NCBI GenBank assembly: GCA_021234155.1
Contig: JAJEKV010000064.1
Span: 7,690,001-7,754,000 of the forward strand
Length of the DNA stretch: 64,000 bases
Direction: 5' to 3'
Source: Isoetes taiwanensis
Lineage: Eukaryota > Streptophyta > Lycopodiopsida > Isoetales > Isoetaceae
Shown here: piece after piece, positions 21,694 through 33,358 of the stretch
How the letters are laid out: every line of letters starts with the position of its first letter
How positions within the stretch are numbered: the first letter of the stretch is position 1
The notes under the pieces: model-generated
What the model was told of the DNA's origin: nothing
What the model saw: the letters and a program-made list of their open reading frames with translations, nothing else
Databases searched by the model: none
Made by a program: the position numbers and the translations under genes

Positions 21694-24610
21694 TTTGAAC
21701 ATTCAACTCCAGCTTTGAAGATAAAATATAAAAATTATTATGTGTGTCCCTGGCTCGCGGAGTAACCTTCTTTCACTGTCATGATTTGGTCTGAAAGCAA
21801 ATTGTTCTTACTGCTCACAGCCCATAGCTAATATTTAGTTGGGTAAATGAATAAATATGTTTGTACACAGCGGATGATACTCTCCAAATCCATTCTATGG
21901 AATGTGTGGCAAAAGATCTCACTTAAGAATATCTATGGCATGTAAGTTTTTGATATGATCAAAGGATTACCAGAATTGCCGCACCAATAGCTTGAATGTG
22001 AGACTTGTCTGTACTGCATATCAATATTCCAATGCATATATATGGTTATATTTTCCTCCCCCATATGAAGAAGCTGCAAATCAATCATAAGCTGCAAATC
22101 AAATCTGTAATAAGCTGCATGCAAGAAATCCATCTGAAAAAATGGGGTCTTACCATGCAAATGGTGGCACATCTTTTGGTTTATAATATTCGGATGAGGA
22201 GGCACCTAGCATTCTATTGGAAGTGCTTGCGTGATGTCCTATAGCTGCCTGTTTCCGATCAGTTAGCCTACACAACAGAATAGAAAATATCAGGAAAGAT
22301 CAAAAGTACTTATCAATAACCATTAGAAGTGAATACAAACCAACCTAGTTGAGCTCATATTTCAAATAATGGACTATATAGAGTCAAGTATTTTTTCAAT
22401 TCTTTTTTTTCCCAACAAATTTGCTGTTGAAACAATCAATTTGCATGCATGCCCAAATACATAAAGCCCACAATTTCAACCAAAAGAGACTTCATAGAAG
22501 TATTCTTGAAATGCATTTTAGCACGATAGGAATAGACTGTCATAAAATATTTTATCTTAATCTCCTTCTCGAATAGGATCGTATGTTTCAAGGTAGAACC
22601 TTCTGATATGTCATACCCCTCTCAAAATGCTTCTACCGTCAAAATCTATTTACATGATTAGCAAAACACTATCTAGTTGCAATAAGATCTATTTTCCCTC
22701 AAAACATAATAAGAAAATGCCGCAACTTTAAGTTTCTAAAACCAGGATATTGCTAAGCTGAAAATTAGAATACTGGGATAGACGAAATAATGTTTGCGAT
22801 GTCTTTATGGAACATTTAAAAGCCTGGGTATGGTCATTCTGCTCTTTATGTGGGTGTTTTGCAGATGGGATTCCACAATTGACACAAGAAACAACAAATA
22901 TGCATGAATTATGCAGTTGAAAGCATTTCAAAAAATGAAGAATGCAAGAAAGAATGCGAACACAAAACAAGAGTTTGGCTAAAGCAAAATCATTCTCGTT
23001 TTTGGTAGCATGCCTACAAAATTACCTGAGGCGCCGAAATACATTTTCTAAATAGAGACGTGAATGCTTTTAGGTTTGCGTGACCTTGGATTACGAAACC
23101 ATTTGTCCAGATAGTTCTGTTAACTTCGCTTAATACAAAAGCTGTAATAATCAGAAAGATCAGATTTTGAACCTTAAAAGGAAGCTACAAATCATATCCT
23201 TATATCAGAGAAAAGTTTGAAAACTTTGTGCAAAAGAATAAGAGAATAACTCTGGCAAAATTGAAAAACACAGAGGCTATGCATCGTGTAAGGCCGATCT
23301 AAGGCAGGAATGATTGTTGCCTGAGTTGTGAGTTGAAATAAAAGCAGGATAAATCAAGTAGAGTTCTTGTGAAGCCTGAAGCGAATGAAGCAGAACTCCT
23401 CATCTGCCACAGCTAAAAATCTTGCATAACCCTGAATGAAGCTGTATTTGCACCATATCATCGTCTATTACCTCAGCAGTCTGGCGCTATTCTTCTTGCA
23501 TTAAGGAAAATGGTTGCTCACAAAATGAATGCCAAGCCCGTTATAGTCTAATGGTTAGTCGTGAAAAACAAAAACAAAAGAAAACGTGATTTCGAATGCA
23601 AGAGCTTGGCGATTTTTGAAAAACACAGCAAGAAGAACGCCTGCCCCTAAGCAATGCGACTTGCATTGCAATAACGTAGATCCAACCCAATTACTGCCAT
23701 AATCACAGAGAACCAATGCCCCCGAGAAATCTGGCGTTTCAAAAATGCACTCATTATAACAAAGCAAGGGGAAACTTTGCCGGAAGAAGAGGGAAATGGG
23801 CGGAAAACCCATTTTTTGCTTCCAAAAGTCACACCCTGAAAAGGACACACCGGCATCAGCAAGATACCCCAAAAACTTTTAAGTAAGTAGATTTATACGG
23901 TGATACGGTGACAGGCAAATATTGGTGTCCAAAATTGGCATTGACTCTTTTTTAGGGCAATCCCTAGGCATGGAGGTAGATGGAGGTGAGGAGTAAGGGT
24001 TATTTGTGGAATGTCCCAAATGGGGATGGAATCTGTATAAAGTATGCTTACTTGACGGCCCGAGATAAAGACAAAAAAAAAAGGATGTCGAACTTGCAAT
24101 ACTTGCTAAATGGAGTTCAGTCGAATATGTTGCGGACTGAGAGTTCGCATGCAGTTACTGGATTGCATGGATTGTGGTCCCCAGAGGTAAGCAGAATGCT
24201 CATTCCTGAGGTAAGTAGTCAAAAATGCATGGTGCATAGGGAGAGTGGCTGTTCTTCACCCTATAGAATAGAGATTCATTGACTGCATTCAGGGCCACAT
24301 TTGTTTTCTGATTGCATGTGGTAAGTGCTTTCTTTGTTAGTATTTTACTTATAGACTGCAAATAGATTTGAGTGCAGGCTTTGGTCTAAATGCTAAGTAA
24401 AAGAAAATGCATGGGAAATTTTGGATTTAGTAACCCGACATATGTACAAGGCTTATATAGCATTCTTCTTTCCTTAAGATATTTTTACAGTAAGCTCAAG
24501 GATAACATCCTGCCTCCATTTTGTTCTCATGTAATTATAACAATGGAACTATTATAGGCGGTGCACATGAGGATCAACTGGCCTGGCAGTCTCCCCTTTT
24601 CAAAACTACA
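21694..24610. other. Intergenic, nothing recognised
   Basis: About 2.9 kb with short ORFs on both strands, the longest being 105 codons on the minus strand (23872-23555) and 100 codons on the plus strand (23980-24282). None has recognisable motifs. Confidence 0.45.
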
Positions 24611-24614
24611 AATT

Positions 24615-24840
24615 GCAAATGCATATTCAGTCATTTCTTAAGGTCAATGTTTTTATTCTAATGGTGTTTTCCTTCATTTCATCGAATAGAAGGAAAACAA
24701 GATTCTAGAACAACGGAGGTAGTTAGTGTTTTAGTTATTTTGTCTTTTTCCCTTCTTGCACCCTTATTAGTTTCTTTCTCATCCCTTTCTTCAGCATCAG
24801 CTCTCGTGCGTCTCCATTTCTCCTTCCTAGTGTCAGGCCC
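24615..24840. repeat. Dispersed repeat, copy 1 (copy 2 at 30107-30270)
   Basis: From AGAAGGAAAACA at about 24690 to TCCTTCCTAGTGTCAG at about 24835 the sequence matches 30117-30270 with scattered changes, including GGAGGTAGTTAGTGTTTTAG. Just upstream, TGCATATTCAGTCAT (24617) recurs at 30921. The nature of the repeat is unknown. Confidence 0.8.
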
Positions 24841-24905
24841 TTTTAGCTGCCGATTGTCATCTGCTAAACCTTTTATGTTCACGGTGTTACCAATTAAGTT
24901 TTCCT

Positions 24906-25151
24906 TAGTAGGCACGGCCACATGAAACTTTTTTTAGGTACCCCTTCCCCCTTTTTCAAATTTAGGGGTGGAGGCCCCCCACTTAAATGGGGAGGTCACA
25001 TTTGTGTACCCCTCTTTTTAGCCCCCCCTCCGTATAATTTCCTTTAGATTTTTGGAGGCCCTCTCTTTTTTGTTGGAGGCCCCATCCTCTCCCGTATGGG
25101 GAAACGTACATGGAGGGGGTAAGGAAAACCATCATGTGGCCGTCCCTAGTG
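24906..25151. mobile_element. Small TIR element (MITE), about 245 bp
   Basis: The ends are inverted: GGCACGGCCACATGAAACTT at 24911 and, on the other strand, GGGACGGCCACATGATGG at about 25147. Both are followed by a T-rich then C-rich stretch. A TA dinucleotide adjoins both ends, so a Tc1/mariner-type TA duplication is possible, but the true ends are uncertain. No coding capacity. Confidence 0.6.
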
Positions 25152-25462
25152 TTTTCGACCAGACCTACCAAGTTTTAGAGGCTACGGCGTTCTATGCAAC
25201 AATCCCTGCTTACTAAAGGTCTTTAGTGCTCCTGATTCTGGTCTGCAAAAGTTTTTGTGTTTAAGACCACTACCCACAGAGTTTTTCCTTTTGATGCTAA
25301 GGTTTTGAGGTTCGGTTCACTGTGCAAAGATCCGTTTCCAGAGTTTCTTTCCCTTTTCTTGCTGTGCTAACCAAGCTTTTCCCCTTTTTTTCTGTCCTGC
25401 TTCTTCACGCCTTCTTTTTCTTTATTTTAACTTCTTGATTTTAGCCTCTTTAGTGCATCTTC

Positions 25463-25957
25463 ATGCTATCTATGGCCCCAAAAGTTAATCCAAAGCTGAA
25501 GAAGAGGCATGTCACGAATTCGGATCAAGTTCAAGCATGGGTTAAAGCCATGGAAAACATAGTAGAGACTAAGATAGACGATTTGAATGATGCTAAGGCT
25601 GGAATTATTGCAGTATTGGAATCCAAGATCTCTTCTCTGCAAGAAGAGATTCAACGAAAGAGCAGGAAATTAAGAGCCCCTATCTTGAAATATCACGAGA
25701 ATATCAAACAATTTGATTTCTTGAATCAATTAGAGGATGTGTTTGAGGATTTGGAATGCCATTTGCAGTTGCACATGCTCTTGGACACAACAACCAAAGC
25801 TATCATTGATAAAAGTAATTCCTTAATTTCTAACAGGAAAAATTTGATATGTATCACAGATAGAGAAGGTTCAAGAGTTGCAAGGTTTTATGAAATGGAT
25901 GGTTTAACCCTTTCTCGTGTGGAAAATTGCTTTGAAGTGGGGGCTTTACCCTTCTAA
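25463..25957 (+). CDS. Hypothetical protein with coiled coil, 164 aa
   Basis: An uninterrupted frame starting MLSMAPKVNPKLKKRH. A lysine/arginine-rich N-terminus is followed by a predicted coiled-coil-like segment (about residues 25-70; heptad-compatible MENIVETKIDDLNDAK and VLESKISSLQEEIQRK), then a Leu-rich helical part (FDFLNQLEDVFEDLE). I do not recognise the family. It could be a small host gene, an exon, or the gag-like product of a transposable element, since the surroundings are repeats. There is no visible zinc knuckle, signal peptide or membrane segment. A second in-frame Met (residue 4) is an equally good start. Confidence 0.4.
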   Translation: MLSMAPKVNPKLKKRHVTNSDQVQAWVKAMENIVETKIDDLNDAKAGIIAVLESKISSLQEEIQRKSRKLRAPILKYHENIKQFDFLNQLEDVFEDLECHLQLHMLLDTTTKAIIDKSNSLISNRKNLICITDREGSRVARFYEMDGLTLSRVENCFEVGALPF

Positions 25958-25959
25958 GG

Positions 25960-27326
25960 GCCTTGCTTTGATCTCTGATTTGTGATGAGTCTGTTTAAAA
26001 GCCTAGCATGTTGTGTCGTCTTAAGGCTCTGGTTTATTCAGCATAATTTAATAAATTTCAGTTAAGTTTAAGTTACTGTTAAGCTGCCTTCTGGCTGTTT
26101 TGAAAAAGCAGAGCTTCATAAGGAAGCTTAAAGAATTGGTTGGTTTCGCCAAGATCTGAATGGTTTTGGTTCTCTGTGAATGATTTTGTTGTCATATAAT
26201 TTACTCGTCTGTGTCTACCTTGGCTGCTGGAAATAGCTACCTGTGTTAAACCCTCGCCTCTGATAAATGTGTGTTTGTGGCTACCTCGTCTACAACAAAA
26301 GCCAGTCAAATTTCGAGATCTTCTTTTGGAATCAATCTTTTCATAAATTCAACCATTTCACCTGTGTATGTTTTTCAGAAATCAACATTGTGTTACCTGA
26401 TGTCTCTTTCTTCTGTTATGTTGCTGGTTCGCCACAAAAATTCGCTGAAATGATTTGCTGAAGCGTCGTCCAGATTGCCGAACAAAAGCTAGGGCCGTAG
26501 CTGGACCTTGGCATATTTTTAGAAATAGGCATAGCTATTTCTTATTTTTCCTCTTATAACTGCTTGGCTCGTTGCCTTAAATAGTTTATAAAGGCCCATG
26601 ATCTTTCTTTTCGAGGCATTCTCAGATTCACTAAGGTCTAGCTCAATGGTTTCGTTGCCCATAATAATAATACTATATAACAATAAATTTTATTTTACCA
26701 AGACATTAAGTTGCATCTTGTTAATTTCTCGCAAAAAATGATTTGATTAATATATTAACCGCCAAGATTGATGTAACTACGTTGGGTTGTTGTTAGAAGT
26801 CAGAGAAACCCTTGTCCATTTTCTTGTTGCTCCTTGCCTTGCCAATTCTTTGCCTGGCCGGACCACCCCTTGCCTTGCCACCATTGCTCACTTTGCCCTG
26901 GCTTCTAAAAGTGTTGTTAAGGTCGTCATAGCAGAGAGCCTTATTTAGTAGGTTCAAATAATAATTAAGGAATTAGGCTATTTTTAAGTGCTAATGCGAT
27001 GTTATTGGCTCAAATTTTGGGTTCACATGGATAGTAAGGTTGCAAGGTTAACAACACAATGATCGTTTCCACCTCGACCTTGGTACCTCATAAGTCTATT
27101 GTACAACATAGTCATGTACACCTTGTTTTTATACCATTTGTTTTCTTTCCGCCATGTGTTGTTGCTCCTTGGAGATTTAAAACTTGAATTGTGTGTGATT
27201 TTCTATTGGAAGTTCTTTTATCCCTCAACTTCCATGCCTTTCCAGCATATGTTTTAGTCTTGGCCCTTGCTTAACTGAATTGACATTACTTTTTATGTTG
27301 CCTCTTTTTCAGCATTCTTGCCCATG
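25960..27326. other. Intergenic, nothing recognised
   Basis: Short ORFs only. The last bases before the LTR (AGCATTCTTGCCCATG, 27311-27326) are repeated exactly at 30812-30827. Confidence 0.45.
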
Positions 27327-28080
27327 TGATATGGTGGTGCTCGGGGGAGCGGTTCAGGCCCAACGCATCTGGAATTAATATTTTAAAACTAGTAATTAAT
27401 TTGTCAAGGAAAGCTTACTTCTTGAATTATGATGGGTCAAGATAGGTAATTTATTTCAAGCCATAAACCATTGGATTTTAAAAGTTAAAATATATGGATC
27501 GTATTTATAATGGGTCGCGACCCTTCAATAAAATGTGCAGCCGGTGATCATACCTGCATCTTCCTGAATCGCGGAAAAAGGTTGATCCGGCCCAGCTAAA
27601 GGGCAAATCCTTGATATTTCTGCCCGAATCCTTGTTTTTAGTGATTGTTTGCCTTTTTGGATGGATATTTGTGATTGGAAAAGGTCTTCCCAGAAATAGG
27701 TTAATCTGCTCTTATAAATACAAATGCTTCTCTTACCTGATCATAGAATTTCGACTGAGCGCTTTGAGCGATCCTTCTGCCTTAAGAGATCCTTCTGCAA
27801 TTAAGAGATCTTGTGTTCAAGTCTTTGGGGGTCCGTCATATGTGTAAAAATTCATCTTATCTTATCTTATCTTGCCTGCAATCAGAGTTGTTGAATTTGT
27901 ATTTTAAGTTGAATCTATTGGATGCGGATGAGGAAGCAAGATAACGATTTCTTGTTGTGATAGCCTGAGCCCGGTTGGGTGGAGAGCATAAGCCGTGAAG
28001 GCTGGATTCTGTGAATTACTTGTTAATAGAATTTCCTTTCTCTGGCGCTTGTTTTGTTAAAAAACCTTGAGGTCGTATCA
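27327..28080 (+). repeat. 5' LTR of gag-only LTR retrotransposon
   Basis: Starts TGATATGGTGGTGCTCGGGG and ends CGTATCA, giving the TG...CA ends of an LTR, 754 bp long. Its first 400 bases are repeated, with few differences, at 29698-30105. It contains a TATA-like TATAAATA at 27713 and a CTTAT minirepeat near 27860. A primer-binding site follows after four bases. Confidence 0.88.
27713..27720 (+). promoter_or_regulatory. TATA box of the LTR promoter
   Basis: TATAAATA about 387 bp into the LTR, within CTCTTATAAATACAA. The same string is at 30081-30088 in the second LTR. It would direct transcription of the retrotransposon. Confidence 0.6.
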
Positions 28081-28084
28081 ATTT

Positions 28085-28096
28085 TGGTATCAGAGC
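28085..28096 (+). promoter_or_regulatory. Primer-binding site (initiator Met-tRNA)
   Basis: TGGTATCAGAGC, the standard plant LTR-element primer-binding site complementary to the 3' end of initiator methionine tRNA, four bases after the LTR end. Confidence 0.9.
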
Positions 28097-28122
28097 ATCT
28101 TGATCCTGAAAGCCTCTGGACA

Positions 28123-29305
28123 ATGTCTACCAATCGCTTCGGCATACCTGAACATCAGTATACCCAGGCTATGAGCAATGCCAGCTACATAGCAGACCAA
28201 ATGGCTATTCCTCCTTCTACCAATCCTGCAGAGCGTCAAAGGCAATTGGAATACCTGTGTCTGGCATATAAATTTTTACCTGAGCCTTCTGTGCGAACAA
28301 ATGTACAGCCAAATCCACCCAGTCTGCCTCCAGAATCCTCTTGTAAATTGCTAGAAAAAGTTGCAGGATTGCCTACTTTCTCCGGTGAAAAGAGAAACAC
28401 GCCCACTGTCTTTGGATTCCTTTCTACATGGGAAAGTTACTTTGAATTAGTAAGAGCTACAGAAAAATAGAAGTTGCAGGCCATGGACAAATATCTGATA
28501 GACATGGCAAGAACATGGTGGCAAGGAAGAAAAAGGATGGACCCAAAGATTTTGACATGGAAGAACTTCAAAGAAGCTTTTGAAGGTTACAATTTGGCAG
28601 CTAATTACCATAATGACGTCAAGCGAGAATGGGATTTATTCAAGCAAGGCGATAACGAATCATCGAAATTTCAATATTTGTCCACTCAAATGGATGGGTT
28701 AAGTGAGAAGGAATTGTTACGTAAATATATAGCGGGACTCAAAAATTCCTTGTACGCAGAATTATGCTTTATAGATCCTCAGACTTTGGAAGAAGCAACA
28801 AAGAAAGCTATAGCTGTAGAAAGGAAGTTAAATCCTGATTTTATAAACTACAGTATATGGGAAGGATACCCTGAGGACAAAGGCAATGACAAGACAAGCA
28901 CTGAAAAAGCGAGCAATAGCAAAAATTCAGATAAGGGAAGTAAAAGGTCTAGAGCAAGTATGGGTGATAATCAATACCAAGCCCAAAAATAAAGTGGGAT
29001 AATCAGTCTGACGGATCTTCATTCAAGAAAAGTGGATGTTATTACTGCGGAGGACTACATCTTAAGGTAGACTGCCCGAAGTTAAATGCAAAAAGAGATC
29101 AGAATGATCGGGGCAATCGGAAAGAACGAAGGGAATCAGGCAGAGCTGAGTATAGATCAAATCCTCGTTCCAGCGGACCTTCGGCACAAATGACCCAGCT
29201 GGAAGAGCAACCGGCTGAGCTAAGTGCCAAAACAAATAAACAAGTAACTTTTGCCGACGAAGTGCAAAAGGAAAGGGGGAAACTGCAAATTGCCTATTTG
29301 AAATA
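28123..29305 (+). pseudogene. LTR retrotransposon Gag (degenerate)
   Basis: A Gag frame beginning MSTNRFGIPEHQY, with the capsid-type block TWWQGRKRMDPKILTWKNFK...F and GLKNSLYAELCF, then a zinc knuckle CYYCGGLHLKVDC (C-x2-C-x3-H-x4-C) at about 29037-29075 and a basic tail. One in-frame TAG (28471-28473) and a one-base frameshift near 28990 break it. Gag forms the virus-like particle that packages element RNA. After the tail there is a stop, a tandem repeat and the polypurine tract. Protease, RT, RNase H and integrase are wholly absent, so this copy is a gag-only, non-autonomous derivative. Confidence 0.85.
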
Positions 29306-29449
29306 GGTTGTTAAATGGTAGCTTCATGAAGGAGAATAGGGTAAACTTTTAAGGTTTAAATACAACAACTATGTCAGCAGCATAGATGTTGGTTTCATTG
29401 TTCATTGTTAAAGTATATAAGGAAAAACTTTTAGACTTAAGGGCTGAAT

Positions 29450-29640
29450 CAATTTTTAGCCTAAAGGGCTGGACTTGAATATTTCGGATTGTGGGCTCAA
29501 TCAGGGTTGCAACCATGGACTTTGTTGTGGTAGATATTTCTAGTTGTGGATTCAACTAGGGTTGCAACCATGGATTTGGTTGTGGTAGATATTTCTAGTT
29601 GAGGATTCAACTAGGGTTGCAACCATGGACTTGGTTGTGT
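29450..29640. repeat. 55-bp tandem repeat, three copies
   Basis: GGGTTGCAACCATGGA recurs at 29504, 29559 and 29614, each followed by TTTGGTTGTGG-type sequence. It lies between gag and the polypurine tract. Only one unit is present in the related element at 33.4 kb (minus strand), so it was amplified here. Confidence 0.9.
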
Positions 29641-29682
29641 TAAATTTGCCATATAATTCCTTGATCGAGGACGATCAATCCC

Positions 29683-29697
29683 GGGAAGGGGAGGAAT
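29683..29697 (+). promoter_or_regulatory. Polypurine tract
   Basis: GGGAAGGGGAGGAAT directly before the second LTR; primes plus-strand DNA synthesis in LTR elements. Confidence 0.85.
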
Positions 29698-30105
29698 TGA
29701 TATGGTGGTGCTCGGGGGAGCGGTTCAGGCCCAACGCACCTGGAATTAATATTTTAAAACTAGTAATTAATTTGTCAAGGAAAGCTTACTTCTTGAATTA
29801 TGATGGGTCAAGATAGGTAATTTATTTCAAGCCATGAACAATGGATTTTAAAAGTTAAAATATATGGACGTGGCTGATAACGGGTCGCGGACCCTTCAGT
29901 AGAAACATGCCGAGATCATACCAGATCTTCCGGAACTGTGAAATAAAGGCTGATCCGGCCCAGTTAAAGGGTAAATCCTTGATATTTCAGCCCGAAACCC
30001 TGTTTTTAGTGATTGTTTGCCTTTTTGGATGGATATTTGTGATTGGAAAAGGTCTTCCCTGAAATAGGTTAATCTGCTCTTATAAATACAACTGCTTCTC
30101 TCACC
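29698..30105 (+). repeat. 3' LTR, truncated
   Basis: Begins TGATATGGTGGTGCTCGGGG and follows the 5' LTR to just past the TATA box (30081-30088), then switches at about 30106 to an unrelated repeat (the one at 24.7 kb). The last 350 bp of the LTR are missing. Confidence 0.88.
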
Positions 30106-30106
30106 T

Positions 30107-30270
30107 TGATGAAACGAAGGAAAACACCATTTCTAGAACTACGGAGGTAGTTAGTGTTTTAGTTATTTTGCCTTTTTCTCTTCTTGCACCCTATTAAGTT
30201 TCTTTCTTATCCCTTTCTTTAGCATCAACTCTCGTGCATCTTCGTTTCTCCTTCCTAGTGTCAGACCCTA
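30107..30270. repeat. Dispersed repeat, copy 2 (copy 1 at 24684-24840)
   Basis: Matches the 24.7 kb copy over about 155 bp; its left edge coincides with the break in the 3' LTR. Confidence 0.8.
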
Positions 30271-32501
30271 CCCCCCACCCTTCTCCCAATTGTGAACCTT
30301 GTTTGTGTAACTAACATCTTGTTGGAGGCCTGGTGCCTGGTTGAGGTCTCGTGCCTGGTTGAGGCCTCATGCCTGGTTGGAGGCCTTTGTTCTGTGTTGG
30401 GGCCCTCGCGCCTGGATGGAGGCCCTCGTGCCTGTTGGATGCCCTAATGCCTGCTTAAGTCCGAATGGCTTTGGTTCATTTTGTTGTGTATGCAGGAATG
30501 CAGTGGAACACATTTTTCCTATATTTTGGCATTTGCACGAAGGTGTTGGATTCTATGCAGAGGATGAAGATCAATAGAGAAGGCGATTCAATCATGAGTT
30601 CATCTGGCAATTTCTTTGCGATAATGTATTTGCACCCAACAAGGCTAGTCAGCATAGGCTTTATTTTTTATGACTCTAGCATAGGTTAGTGTTTTCATTA
30701 ATGCCAGGGTTTTTCCTCGAAAACCCGGAAGGACGAGGCTTTCTAATCCTGGCCGTAACGGTCGCATTAACATGCTATCAATATATCTTTTGTTGGTTAA
30801 CAAGCAAACAAGCATTCTTGCCCATGTCTATCCATAGTGGTTCTAGAAATAATCTTTTTATTTGTTGCAAAATGCAGGACAGGAGCATTCTATGTTTATA
30901 CTTGATGTTGCAGGCTGCAGGTGCATATTCAGTCATCTTCTGAGGCAAAGGTTCCTACACTGATAATCTTTTTGTTTGTTGAAATAGGCCATGAGCATTC
31001 TATGTTGAGGCTTGTTGTGCATAAGTGTTTGAAGACAATACATTATCTGAGACTATATTCTTTAAATCCTTATCGATTTATACTGATACATCAATTCTTT
31101 GTGCAGAACACTGCCTGCCATCATCATTAATAAAGATATCTGAAGCTAATATCTTTGTTCTTCCTGTATTTCCAATTTTTTTACTTGGTTGTTTAATCAG
31201 ATGCTTTTAGGATGTTCTTATTCGTGGAGTGGACTTGACAAATTGGGCTAGACCACTACATCTAATAAAGGAATAGGCTTGAGAATAAGGCTTTTAATTT
31301 GTGTTTTGATTTATAAGTCATGGTAAACTATTAAACATCATTATTTATCATCATTTTATTGTAGAGATCATATGTATGCAATTATTTGAACTTCTTTTAT
31401 TATTGAGTATGGTCGAAATTTATTTTGGCTAATTCGTCGTATACACAGATTACAATATTTTAGTTTGCTTTTAAATTTTGTTCAAACAAAGAAAGGGGAA
31501 CTGTATCCTCCAAAATTAAAGATGGTAGATCCTGATCAGCCATATATGCAATGGCCTCTGCAATGAGGACAATTCTATTAACAATGGTGTTGGCATTGCA
31601 TTAATTGAGTTTTGAGGCGTAAGGTTCTACTGTAATAATTCTGCTACAACAAATATACTCTCTCCTTTCCTTCTTGTTAATTTTTTTTTTTTATAGGCAC
31701 CATACAAAGATGCACTACATTTGCCCTTGCCTATGAAGAAGGTAATGCAAATGGTGTTTGTTGAATCATTGCTGGAGATAACCGGTGAACCTTACAGTTG
31801 TGTGAGAATGGAAGACAACTCATAGAATAACATGTGATATATTGTGGTCTGTTTGGCTTAGTATGTTTTAGGAAGAAATTCACAGGTTAAATGGCTAGAG
31901 GTTGTCATTATATTATCTAATTGACAGACATATGGCCCGGCAAACGTCCCAGTCACCATGTGGCCTGACTGACGGTACTCCCATGCTCATAGACGTCTGT
32001 CAAGAGCCCAATTCCGACAATACCCCTAGAAGCACCTGTAACAAGAAGTAGCTTAAAAAACACTTACAAATGATAATTGAGCTAGATACGAGTCATAATG
32101 CCATCAAGAATTATAAGTCTGTGTTTTAAACACAAGAAGACACGCTTTGTAGCTGAACATCAGAAGCAAATGTTTGAATTGCTGCTACGTGAGCCTCGGA
32201 CCTTCTGGCGCAAAATATTATATCGACCGCATCTTACACTTGGATATATTCCTATATAACAATGGAATGAACGATTGGTCCCACTATATGACCATCCTGG
32301 AATCCTTCATTCTGTGCCTCCTTTGCTAGGCAATGTGGTTCTGCTTTGAATTAGGAAAAAAGAGGCATGCCTTTGCCAGCTTGACTTTCTCTTTTTTGTG
32401 ATACCTTTACGGTTGCTGACTTGAGCTCAATATACCCAGTTGGCACTAAGAATATTGGTATTTGGAGGTTAGGGACCAAGTCCCTCCTATTTGAAACATC
32501 T
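30271..32501. other. Mixed repeat debris, no intact gene
   Basis: Contains runs of GGAGGCC/TGCCTGGTT minirepeats (30325-30450) and, near 30710-30770, TCCTCGAAAACCCGGAAGGACGAGG-like sequence that loosely resembles the 3' end of the LINEs. There is a diverged tandem pair of about 114 bp (from 30848 and 30962). On the minus strand near 32046-31950, LLVTGASRGI resembles the nucleotide-binding start of a short-chain dehydrogenase, but the frame soon stops. Confidence 0.4.
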
Positions 32502-32506
32502 CATAC

Positions 32507-33358
32507 TGATACAAATGATTAAACTCCAGGTTGTGCCTGCAAAGCAATCATCAGAAATTAAAACAAATAAACACAAAAAGCTCATCCCCCAACCGAACTA
32601 TTTTGGGCAAGAGAATCTTCAAGAAAGACCGAATATTGGAATAGGAATGACTTAAGCGAAAATTTAGCCACTAGAGAATCCTCAATCGAGCAAATCACAA
32701 GTTTAAGAAAAGAAACAGGTTTATTGGCTGAGGCAAGAAAGTTGGTATTCACAAAGGATTGAAGAATTCTACCCAATTCAATCGATCCTTAAGACAAGTA
32801 CCTTTACAAAAGTCCAGAAGTTTAAAGAGTAGGATCTAAAATAGTCGTTGAAGAGGGCTACAAAACAATCGCTATAGCTGGATAAGGAACGTCGGAGCTG
32901 AGTATGCAATCGTCATGGACCGCTGAGCAGATGTCGGACCTGTTGGCCGCAGGTCTTGGTCCAGTTGTTCGTCCTAGATGTCATGTTTATATAATTTTGG
33001 TAGATGCTTTTCTAAAAAGGTTCGCAACGTAGTAAATACCCCTTTTATCCACATTCGATTCCCTTATATATAATATCACTGCCTCTATAAAGGCCTTAAT
33101 CTTTTCCAAAAGGTTCGTTGCCTCATAAAAGCTAAAGGCCCGCCTTTGAAAATCTTTGCATTTAATATCTCTTCACATGCTCAAACGTCCACGTACATTT
33201 ATAGGATTTAACCTCTTGTTTAAAGGGTCCAACTAGAATATTATCTCAATGTAGTAATTTATCTTAGATATTTGGTTCAAGGCTTTGGCATCAACATTTA
33301 TAACTTTCTTTCTCCTTCTCTTGCTCTTACAGCCACTCACCCGAGTTCCACTATATCA
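32507..33358 (-). repeat. 3' LTR of the non-autonomous element
   Basis: 852 bp; starts (minus strand) TGATATAGTGGAACTCGGGT and ends CATTTGTATCA. It has a TATATAAGG-like TATA sequence on the minus strand near 33066. Confidence 0.88.
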
